Source: Sphaeroforma sirkka
Taxonomy: Eukaryota > Opisthokonta > Ichthyosporea > Ichthyophonida
Direction of reading: 5' to 3'
Length of the DNA stretch: 47,500 bases
Assembly: GCA_001586965.3 (NCBI GenBank)
Contig: LUCW03001873.1
Span: forward strand, 1-47,500
Position 1 is the first letter of the stretch, and each line of letters starts with the position of its first letter. The translations under genes were made by a program, and so were the position numbers. This document shows, piece by piece, positions 38,768 through 47,500 of the stretch. Under the pieces are notes generated by a model. The model saw nothing but the letters and a program-made list of their open reading frames with translations. It did not search any database and was not told the DNA's origin.

Positions 38768-40375
38768 ATGTCACTCTCAAAGTCTCTCCGATCTCTCCCT
38801 GCTTCTACTAAGCAGCTGTGTAATGGCCAATCGCCTCTCATCGAACCCCGATGTACGGGTGGCTTTACTAGAGACAGGCTCAGATGATAACACACCGCTC
38901 ATCCGCAACCCAAGTGGGTTTTTCTGGACCGTTCCCTACAGTAAAAAGTACAACCATCGATACTGGACAACACCTCAGAAGAACTGAATTGGTAGGAATA
39001 TGTTCCAGCCTCGTGGTCGCGGAGTCGGCGGCTCCTCTGCGATTAACGCTATGGTATATATTCGCGGCTTGAAATATGACTTCACCAACTTATGGGCAGA
39101 GGAGAATAAATGCAACGGTTGGGAATGGGAGAATGTGCTACCCATTTTCAAGGAATTGGAGAATAATGATACGCTCAAAAAACAACCCATACCACGGTAA
39201 CGAAGGTCCTCTTCATGTGCGGACGCAGAATCACATTGGCCCATATATTATCAGTACACACAGACCAAGGGTGGGCGCTGCAGCACTGGTGTTGCCTTTC
39301 TGACCCCAGAGGTCCGAGCTCGCCCAAACCTGGATGTTATTGTTGATGCTCATACCACAAAGGTACTCACAGAAGGCAAACGGGCGACTGGAGTGCATGC
39401 AGTGGTGTCAGGCAGCTCAGATTCTGCTAACCCCGAAACATTCGAGGCAAAAAACGATGTTGTCCTGTGCGGTGGTGCATTTAACAGTCCACAGTTACTG
39501 ATGCTCTCAGGAATTGGCCCTAAGGACCAGCTTACTAAGCACGGAATTGATGTAGTACATGAATTGCCAGGAGTGGGACAGAATCTTCAGGATCATGCCG
39601 ACATCTGCGTGAATGCTAAAACTTTTAGAATAAGTATGCCACTGCAAATCGGGCACACCAACCTACCAAGTCAGATCACGCACTTCTTTCTAGGTCTTTT
39701 CAAGAAAGAAGGAGTGTTCATGGGAGACAATCGAATGGTTGGCTCATTCTTCAAAAGCAAGCCTGACATTCCCGCTAATGATATTCAAATGCATGTCGCG
39801 CCCTTCTACTACAAAGATCATGGTGCCACTTTAAGATCATGGTGGCGTCGCGGTCAAATCGTGCTATATGCGGCCCGAGTCTCGCGGGACGGTTGGACTG
39901 AATTCGGCTGACCCAATGGATGGGCCACTGATTGACCCCAATTATTACGATGTGCCCGCCGACTTTGACCCCATGGTGGCAGCAGTACGAAAAAGCATCG
40001 AGCTGATTCAAACCAAGACCCTAGCAGAAGATGACCTGGTGGTCAGTGGATTTGGCGATAAGGATGTAAACAACCTTACCGATAACGACATCGAGGAGTA
40101 TCTGCGTGAAAATACCGAATCCATCTACCACCCGGTATCTACCTGTAGAATGGGTCCATCATCAGACCCTATGGCAGTGGTGGATCACTTCAATGGTCTG
40201 AAAGTACACGGAATGGAAGGACTTAGTGATCGACGCCTCCGTCATGCCCACAGTTGTATCTGGAAACACGAATGCACCTACCATGGTAATAGCCCAGAAA
40301 GCTTACAATCAAATGGTTGATCAGGATAGAGTTGTCGATGTCACTGACACTACACAGTCGCCCGCTCAAATGTAA
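38768..40375 (+). pseudogene. Broken GMC oxidoreductase (choline dehydrogenase/alcohol oxidase-like)
   Basis: FAD-dependent GMC family; members oxidise choline or long-chain alcohols. Homologous blocks: a presequence-like MSLSKSLRSLPASTKQ at 38768; ANRLSSNPDVRVALLETGSD; FFWTVPYSKKYNHRYWTTPQ; PRGRGVGGSSAINAMVYIRG (39001 on); WENVLPIFKELE; NEGPLHVR; TGVAFLTPEVRARPNLDVIV; NDVVLCGGAFNSPQLLMLSG; DPNYYDVPADFDPM; the catalytic-region IYHPVSTCRMG; and SGNTNAPTMVIAQKAYNQM, ending TAA at 40375. The frame is broken: a TGA at 38985-38987, shifts near 39178, 39270, 39870 and 40230, and the GxGxxG FAD motif plus a stretch before TGVAFLTP are absent. There are no introns in 1.6 kb. It is either a pseudogene or poorly assembled. 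Confidence 0.88.
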
Positions 40376-40878
40376 TAGCTTCACTACATCAAAAAAAAAA
40401 AAAATATCGATGAAATAAATGTAAATATGCATCTATCTCTCTAGTTAGATTGTTCTCAAAAACATCCATATTCACACTTTCTGCAAAGTATTGATATATT
40501 TGTGCCTTATTGACTCAATATTGATGACAGTCTAAAAAGTAAAACACCGCAAAAAGGGCATCAGGCAAAGACCCAAAAGGCAAGAGGATGAGCGATTTTG
40601 ATTTTTATACATAGGGCCGAGCTCTCATCACGGTTGCTAAATACATATCATATGATATTTATATATATATAGTAAATAAAGAAATAATATAATTGTGATA
40701 TGATTTGTTTTGCTTTTAGATATTATTATTGTATTCTATGTGATATACTTTACTACAGTAAAAAGTTGCTATTGTAGCTATCACACCATTCACTACAAGC
40801 TATTCGGTGAAGTCAAACACCTATACCTTGGGTATCCACTATCCAACGTGAACGCTCAAGAGCTTTTCGGCTCACAGT
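40376..40878. other. Intergenic downstream of GMC-like gene
   Basis: It starts with a 14-A run at 40391. AATAAA-like words near 40410 and 40675 may be polyadenylation signals. No gene recognised. Confidence 0.6.
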
Positions 40879-41210
40879 ATGCTTTCCACAATATTCCTTG
40901 CACAGGGTGCCTCTAACTGGTCATCAGTGGCAACTGCCAAGCATGTTGCAATTAGGGCGCACAACCTACTACGCGCACACTACACTACTACTGGATTCAC
41001 TCAATCGTCGTCTCTCCTATACATGAAAGGAGGGATACGCCAGAATAATGAAACTGTACTAGCGGACTCCTTCAGAGGCATGCGTACATCGGGTGCAATC
41101 AAGACATGTAGCCGCACCTAATAAAATATCGTACTCCTCGTACAAAAAGCAGCCGCAGCGGTGGGTGTGGCGACAGCTGTACATCTGGTGAATACACTGA
41201 GCAAACCCAG
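40879..41210 (+). CDS. Possible 5' coding part of the ABCB8-like gene
   Basis: An open frame from ATG 40879 reads [14 protein letters not shown]... with [20 protein letters not shown], a basic, hydroxyl-rich stretch like a mitochondrial presequence. It ends TAA TAA (41119-41124) and resumes in the same frame with [18 protein letters not shown] and HLVNTLSKP before donor gttagt at 41211. A 60-bp intron, 41093-41152 (G|gtgcaa...gcag|CC), would remove both stops in phase. Its end phase (2) does not fit the acceptor I prefer for exon 42653, so a further exon or another acceptor is needed. The assignment is tentative. Confidence 0.35.
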
Positions 41211-41236
41211 GTTAGTAACATAGCTCTGTATTTGCC

Positions 41237-42230
<994 letters not shown>

Positions 42231-42652
42231 TGCATGTTTGCATGCATATATAAATGTGTGTACTTTGTTGTATATAATTACTCTGTTTTGTTTTGATTGC
42301 TTTAATGCTCCAGTCGTTTTTGATGCCATGTCTATATATATCTCATAGCGTGAGTCGTTCTTTGTTTGTGTTGTATGCTTTCGGTTGTATCGGTCATTAT
42401 CTCTATTAAACACATTTACGAGCACTTGTGTGGTATCAAGTGTAGACATACTCGAATGCGATCTGTATCTTCGAAAATCCTTCAGAATCGATCCTCAACT
42501 ACACACTACCATATCTCGCTAACATTCATTGTATCTTTATCTCGCCTATTTTTATTGTATTTTTGGGTATGACAATATCTTACTTACTTTTATCGTATCT
42601 GTTGATTCCAATCCATCCCGCTTGTCGCACCAACTTAAACCGGTATCATCAG

Positions 42653-42784
42653 CCCATTGTGAGCGTGGGAGCTTATTCAAACGTCTGACAGACACACCCA
42701 TCCGATTGCAAACGATGAAGAAGTCCGAGTTCGCACCTTGGTACAACACGCACATATCCGAGGATGTGGTGATACCCGCAGACG
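42653..42784 (+). CDS. ABCB8: ABCB8-like exon, pre-membrane region
   Basis: Acceptor GGTATCATCAG. It reads HCERGSLFKRLTDTPIRLQ, then MKKSEFAPWYNTHISED and VVIPAD plus one base before gtaagt. Phase 1 at the end fits the next exon. There is little direct family similarity, so this call rests on phase, position and splice sites. Confidence 0.65.
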
Positions 42785-43770
42785 GTAAGTATGTAACTGT
42801 AGGAAGTGCTATGTGCTGTTATTGTACATATTCAGATGAATATATGTATCTGTAGTAGGGGTTGTGTACCATTACTGTACATATTCGAGGATGTGGTGAT
42901 ACCCGCAGACGGTAAGTATGTAACTGTAAGGGGGGGTTGTGTACAATTACTGTACATATCCGAGGATGTGGGGATACCCGCAGACGGTAAGTATATAACT
43001 GTAGGAAGGGTTGTGTATTGTTTTTGTTCATACTCTGGTGAGTATTTAACTGTAGAACGGGTTGTGTACTACAACTGTACATATCCGAAGATGTGGTGAT
43101 ACCCGCAGACGGTAAGTATGTAACTGTAGAGGTGGTTGTGTACTGTTATTTTTCATAATCTGGTGAGTATGTATCTGTACGAGTGATTGTGCACCGTTAC
43201 TGCACATATTCTGATGAACATATATAACTGTAGAAGTGATTGTGTACTATGCCTGCGCTAGCGTTCTTTTTGTGGTACAGATTCATTAGGCCCTACTACA
43301 TCTCTGTCAGTTCAATACATCACGCCACTTGCCGTGATACATATCCTGTCGGCCATGTTTTGTATCGCATTCTATCAACCCCCCCCCCCCCCTTCCTCCT
43401 CAACCTGATGTATATATAAACTACCAGTACATGTGCATGTCGACTCACTCTCCCTGTATCCATCCCTTTCCGCCCAGAGTCTATAAACTATTGGTACATG
43501 TGCATGTCGACTCACTCTCACTGTCTCCATCCCCTTCCGTCCAGAATGCGTGGTTGAAGCCGAGACGCCCTTCTGGTTCTTCATGGAGCTTCTCGGTCCT
43601 CAGTGGTTAACGCTTGTGCTGGCAGTTCTAACGGCTGTAGGGTCTGCCTACGTGAACATCCAGATTCCCATGGCACTCGGCGGTCTGGTGAACGCGGTCA
43701 ATGAAGGAGGTGTGTGAGTGTGCGCGTGCGTGTGTGAGTGTGCGCGTGCGTGTGTGAGTGAGTGTGTGTG

Positions 43771-43835
<65 letters not shown>

Positions 43836-43837
43836 AT

Positions 43838-43869
<32 letters not shown>

Positions 43870-46800
43870 ATGTGTGTGTGTGTGTGTGTGTTTGTGTGTT
43901 TGTGTGTTTGTGTGTGTGTGCGAATGTCTATCTCTGGGGTGGTACGCTTGTGCTGCTGTGCGGTAGTCGTGTGTATTGTGAGTGGTATTTGGTGCGTGTA
44001 CCCTGTTCCGTTGTGTTTGCACAGGTGACCTGATCATCTGAGTGCGCATGGACAGGTGTATATGCACGTGTTCGCTTATGCGTGCGTGCAAGTATGCACA
44101 TCTTTTTTTTTTTGGACCTTTGCACTCTTTCATTGACTGTTGATGTACTGCTTTGTAGTTGTGTATATGTACGTGTTCGTTTATAAGTGGGTGCAAGTGT
44201 GCACCATTCATTTTTTTTGGACCGTTGGACCTTTTCATTGCCTGTGGATGTACCCCTTTTGCCTGACTATGTGACATTACCTAGTCCCTACATACGTGGG
44301 TGATCTAATGTACTTCCATCTCTTGTGGATTGTGTTGTTCGTCGGCTATTGCTCGCGTTTATGCGTGCGTGCAAGTGTGCACCTCATTGTTTTTTTTTGG
44401 ACCGTTGGACCTTTTCATTGCCTGTGGATGTACCCCTTTTGCCTGGCTGTGCAGCAATACCTAGTCCCTTCGTACGTGGGTGATCTAATGTACTTCCATC
44501 TCTTGTGTATTCTGTTGTTCGTCGGCTATTGTTCGCGTTTATGCGTGCGTGCAAGTGTGCACCTCATTGTTTTTTTTGGACCGTTGGACCGTTTTCATTG
44601 CCTATGGATGTACCCCTTTTGCCTGGCTGTTTGGCATTCCCTAGCCCCTTCATACGTGGGTGATCTACTGTACTTCCATCTCTTGTATATTCTGTTGTTC
44701 GTCGGCTATTGTTCGCGTTTATGCGTGCGTGCAAGTGTGCACCTCATTGTTTTATTTTGGACCGTTGGACCTTTTCATTGCCTATGGATGTACCCCTTTT
44801 GCCTGGCTGTGCAACAATACCCAGTCCCTTCGCACGTGGGTGATGTAGTGTACTTCCATCTCATGTGGAATGTGTTGTTCGTTGGCTATTGTTTGGCCTG
44901 TTATTCGGTGGGTGTGCGACGCAAGTGCTGTATGAGTGGGTCTTGTAGATATCTGACACTAATGGTTAACCCGTGTACGGTTATATAGCGTAAGTCGTCT
45001 ATTGTATTGCATATATCACTGAATGAGTTTGTAGCTCATATAACGTTCATTATGGAATGTGCTTATAAGTCATAATACTTATGTTATTGAATGCGTTTAT
45101 AACGCATATATCGTCTATTATTGAATGTGTTTATAGTTTATATTCCATTAATTATTGGATCTGTATAACTCATACGACATACTATCGAATTAATTGCACA
45201 TACCCTAACCAACCCGTTTCTGTGTGCAATCCAACCGTACCGCTGCACACACACCCCACTCCCAAAACGTTCTACTTCATTTGAGCATTGCATTCGAGTC
45301 GTGTCCTTTCATATAGTGGTTGTCAATGGTCATGTTCCTGGATTCACTACCTACCTACCTACCATCTACCTACTTACCATCTACCTACCTTCACTCGTGA
45401 CTGGATTGATCTACTACCCCATCGCCCACAGTGTTTGACGAGAGCGTGCTGTGGGACTCGGGCGTAAAGTTGGTTGAGTTGTACATTGCGCAGAGCACCC
45501 TGACGGCCATTTACATTGCACTACTGGCAAAGGTACGACTCCCTCTCTCTCTCCCATCCACTCACCTGAGACATACATGTATGGTGTTGTGTATGTAGGT
45601 ATTTTTTTTTAACATTTATGTATGGTGTTGTGTGAGTAGGTATCTTTTTTTAACATACATGTATGGTGTTGTGCAAAGGTACGTCTCTCTCTCTCTCTCC
45701 CATCCACTCACCTGAGACATAAACTTATGGTGTTGTGTGAGTAGGTATATATATTTTTTAACATACATGTATGGTGTTGTGTGAGTAGGTATATATATTT
45801 TTTAACATACATGTATGGTGTTGTGTGCGTAGGTATATATTTTTAACATACATGTATGGTGTTGTGTGCGTAGGTATATATTTTTAACATACATGTATGG
45901 TGTTGTGTGATTAGGTATATATTTTTAACATACATGTATGGTGTTGTGTGCGTAGGTATATATTTTTAACATACATATATGGTGTTGTGTGAGTAGGTAT
46001 TTATTTTTTAACTTACATGTATGGTGTTGTGTGAGTAGGTATATATTTTTTAGCATACAAGTATGGTGTTGTGTGAGTAGGTGTCTATTTTTTAACATAC
46101 ATGTATGGTGTTGTGTGAGTAGGTATGTATTTTTTAACATACATGTATGGTGTTGTGTGCGTAGGTATACCGTATACATCCCCATCGTATATCGTCCTCT
46201 CTGAAGTGAGCGATGTCTTCTACGCCTGTGGGTGCGAGTCTTCTGGGTTGTATCTCCATGTTTATGTTTGAGTGCATGTCACGGTATGCGCCTACTGATA
46301 GGAACACACCTGCTAGATCGCTGTGGGGGGATGGATAGCCCCAACTTGTAACTGAGTGAGTGCAAGCGTGCATTTGAGATAGTTACTTGATGTGATGTTG
46401 TGTTGTGTTGTGTTGTGTTTGGCTATGTCACGTGAGCTAGTTACTTGTTGTGGTGTTGGGTTGGGTTGGGTTGGGTTGTGTGTGTTGTGTTGTGTTGTGT
46501 TGTGTTGTGTGTGTGTGTTGTGTTTGGCTATTCTCTGTGTGCGTATGTAAAGTACCGTTGCACGACTCCCGAGTGCAGTTTGCTTGTGTCCTGCCATGTC
46601 CTCCTATGAGCGAACTACCCGCAGTTGCATGTCAACATACACTTGCTGGTGCACCGTGCGGGATATAACGCCAACGTGTGTTCGAAATAAAGATACGCGT
46701 ACACTTCAACTGTGCACTCGTGTACGTGTTGGCTGTCCACTCGTTTATAGTCTGTGTATTGCTTCTTGCCTGTATTCCGAGTTCTAGTGTCGTTTCACGT

Positions 46801-47096
46801 ACCTGCACAGCCACACGGGCTGCTACACTCACGCTTAAATTACGGTGCAATGTCCTCATGATCATCTCAGTAAACAGTACACAGTACATAAGTATCCTAC
46901 TGACCTTAACCGCCGAGTGCATTCGAGGTATCGCAACTGAAAGTATATACGTACGTGCGTTTGGTGCTCGTGTCACTGTGTGTGTTGTGTTGGTGCTAGG
47001 TGGGTGAGGAGATGGCCTGTTCAGCGCGTGTCAGCTTGTTTGAGGCGATCTTGCGACAGGATATGGAATTCTTCGACCGAAGACAAACGGGTGAAG
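42653..47096 (+). CDS. ABCB8: ABCB8-like mitochondrial ABC half-transporter, N-terminal exons (runs off right edge)
   Basis: Half-transporter of the inner mitochondrial membrane, ABCB family. Exons: 42653-42784, 43545-43709, 45432-45532 and 47000-47096, all phase-consistent with each other. Landmarks are FWFFMELLGPQWLTLVLAVL (first membrane helix), SAYVNIQIPMALGGLVNAV (human ALVNVQIPLLLGQLVEVV), LWDSGVKLVELYIAQSTLTA, and VGEEMACSARVSLFEAIL then RQDMEFFDRRQTGE (human VGERMAVDMRRALFSSLL then RQDITFFDANKTGQ). The rest of the membrane domain and the nucleotide-binding domain lie to the right of the window. ABCB8 is preferred to ABCB10/ABCB6 because of the NVQIP-type motif and recalled similarity throughout. 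Confidence 0.9.
42753..43260 (+). repeat. Four copies of the ABCB8 exon end and 5' splice site
   Basis: CGAGGATGTGGTGATACCCG then CAGACG|gtaagtat recurs with donor GTs at 42785 (real), 42912, 42987 and 43112, each followed by a TAACTGTAG...GGTTGTGTA tail. The tail alone recurs further, with CTGGTGAGTAT at about 43034 and 43160, to about 43250. Confidence 0.95.
43380..43392. repeat. Homopolymer C run (13)
   Basis: An uninterrupted C13 in the ABCB8 intron, followed by CT-rich sequence. Confidence 0.95.
43415..43544 (+). repeat. 67-bp tandem duplication of an ABCB8 3' splice site
   Basis: TATAAACTACCAGTACATGT...CGACTCACTCTC...TTTCCGCCCAG (43415-43477) is repeated at 43482-43544, ending in the real acceptor TTCCGTCCAG. 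The polypyrimidine tract and AG are intact in both, so two competing acceptors lie 67 bp apart. Confidence 0.93.
43545..43709 (+). CDS. ABCB8: ABCB8-like exon, first transmembrane helix
   Basis: Acceptor TTCCGTCCAG; AA completes a Glu codon. It carries the helix LTLVLAVLTAVGSAYVNIQI and LGGLVNAVNEG, with donor G|gtgtgt. Very similar to human ABCB8. Confidence 0.93.
43710..43925. repeat. GT/TA/GT microsatellite directly after an ABCB8 donor
   Basis: GTGTGTGAGTGTGCGCGTGC units begin at the donor itself, followed by a TA run (43774-43827) and a long TG run to 43920. Confidence 0.97.
44186..44900 (+). repeat. 180-bp tandem repeat, about 4 copies, open in one frame
   Basis: GTGGGTGAT occurs at 44296, 44476, 44656 and 44836, an exact 180-bp period. 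Each unit has CTTCCATCTC, TTGTTCGTCGGCTATTG, GCGTGCAAGTGTGCACCTC, a T run, GGACCGTTGGACC and GATGTACCCCTTTTGCCTGG. A more decayed copy lies upstream to about 44090. The period is 60 codons, so a 230-codon frame stays open. It lies inside an ABCB8 intron, between exons that join directly by homology. Confidence 0.93.
44916..45431. other. Remainder of ABCB8 intron
   Basis: Contains degenerate TTGAATG..TTTATA.C..ATAT units (44995-45180) and CTACCTAC repeats near 45350-45390. No exon seen. Confidence 0.6.
45432..45532 (+). CDS. ABCB8: ABCB8-like exon
   Basis: Acceptor CGCCCACAG; TG completes a Val codon. It encodes FDESVLWDSGVKLVELYIA and LTAIYIALLAK before gtacga (phase 0). It forms the second membrane segment. 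Confidence 0.92.
45524..45725 (+). repeat. Copied ABCB8 5' splice site, 146 bp downstream of the real one
   Basis: The exon end and donor GCAAAG|gtacga and the following CCATCCACTCACCTGAGACATA recur as GCAAAG|gtacgt at 45673-45679 with the same tail. The copied donor is a better GT match than the original. Confidence 0.92.
45570..46165 (+). repeat. 41-43 bp tandem repeat, about 13 copies
   Basis: ACATACATGTATGGTGTTG then TGTGNGTAGGTATATATTTTT repeats through the ABCB8 intron. Copies at 45844 and 45885 are 41 bp apart. The TAGGTAT core arises from the same repeat. Confidence 0.95.
46390..46525. repeat. (TGTTG)n and (GGGTT)n pentanucleotide repeats
   Basis: TGTTGTGTTGTGTTG at 46395-46420, GGGTTGGGTTGGGTT at 46457-46477, and TGTTG again to 46510, with TGTTTGGCTAT on both sides. 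The rest of the intron, to 46999, shows no exon. Confidence 0.9.
47000..47096 (+). CDS. ABCB8: ABCB8-like exon
   Basis: Acceptor TTGGTGCTAG, phase 0. It encodes VGEEMACSARVSLFEAIL then RQDMEFFDRRQTGE plus one base before gtatgt. This is the conserved cytoplasmic loop of ABCB proteins. Confidence 0.95.
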
Positions 47097-47139
47097 GTAT
47101 GTGTGTACCTGCACCCACAAACCCTGTGCTCGTGTTCAA

Positions 47140-47500
47140 GGCAGACACACACAAACACACACATACACAGAAACACAGACACAAACACACACATACACAC
47201 ATACACAAACACAGACACAAACATATACACACACAAACGCACACACACACAAACACAAACAGAAACACAGACACACATGATCATTAAACATGCACACACA
47301 CACACACACACAAACAGAAACAGAAACACAAACACAGACACACACACATACACATACAAACACAAACACACACACAAACATAAACACACCCGCACACACA
47401 CAAACACACCCACAAACACACCTGAAACAAACCCACAAATCAAACACACACACACACACGCACACACATCTTACACACACACACACACAAACACAGATAC
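47140..47500. repeat. CA-rich microsatellite at right edge
   Basis: Imperfect ACACAC/AAACAC/CAGACAC repeats immediately after the last ABCB8 exon in the window, continuing past the end. Confidence 0.97.

Noticed and set aside
38662-38895. Minus-strand 77-codon frame upstream of the GMC gene
   Set aside because: Antisense shadow of the GMC N-terminal blocks on the + strand.
44296-44988. A 230-codon hydrophobic protein as a separate gene
   Set aside because: It is a fourfold 180-bp tandem repeat within an ABCB8 intron whose flanking exons join directly by homology. Kept only as a repeat and a low-interest finding.

Overview
This is a stretch of eukaryotic nuclear genome. It holds genes split into many small exons (77-367 nt) with GT-AG introns, embedded in very repeat-rich introns. 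The best-supported proteins look like animal and other opisthokont sequences: importin-5, mitochondrial-type arginyl-tRNA synthetase and an ABCB8-like transporter. A unicellular relative of animals, such as an ichthyosporean, would fit. That is an inference from protein similarity and intron style; nothing in the window names the species.

Layout. (1) 484-10609, + strand: ten exons forming the 3' two-thirds of an importin-5 (IPO5/karyopherin beta-3) gene, running off the left edge. Its introns carry microsatellites, a 2.6-kb alternating purine-pyrimidine tract and repeated copies of exon edges. (2) 10610-14125: intergenic, with a few short unrecognised coding-like segments on each strand. (3) 14126-33956, - strand: a complete RARS2-type arginyl-tRNA synthetase gene. 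I resolved 13 exons with matching splice phases at every junction, giving 584 residues. Its last intron is 11.4 kb, and 94% of it is one minisatellite with a 30-bp unit (about 357 copies). (4) 33957-42650: a different-looking, mostly non-tandem, AT-rich segment. It holds a broken ALDH3-type fatty aldehyde dehydrogenase (- strand) and a broken GMC alcohol/choline oxidoreductase (+ strand), divergently arranged. (5) 42653-47096, + strand: the first membrane-domain exons of an ABCB8-like mitochondrial ABC transporter, running off the right edge.

The most unusual signal concerns how the introns are built. In IPO5, RARS2 and ABCB8 alike, the edge of an exon together with its splice site is repeated, once or many times, inside the adjoining intron. 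The clearest cases are seven copies of one 5' splice site at 129-bp spacing after IPO5 position 621, four copies of an ABCB8 donor, an exact 54-bp duplication at 9801-9908, a 108-bp duplication at 6089-6304, about six donor copies in RARS2 intron 5, and a duplicated ABCB8 acceptor at 43415-43544. I call these splice-junction echoes. They suggest that these introns grow by tandem duplication anchored at exon borders, and that several junctions carry a ladder of alternative splice sites.

Functionally, IPO5 is a nuclear import receptor, RARS2 charges tRNA-Arg (probably for mitochondria), ABCB8 is an inner-mitochondrial-membrane transporter, and GMC plus ALDH3 would catalyse consecutive alcohol and aldehyde oxidation. 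Apart from that last pair there is no sign that the neighbours form a pathway.
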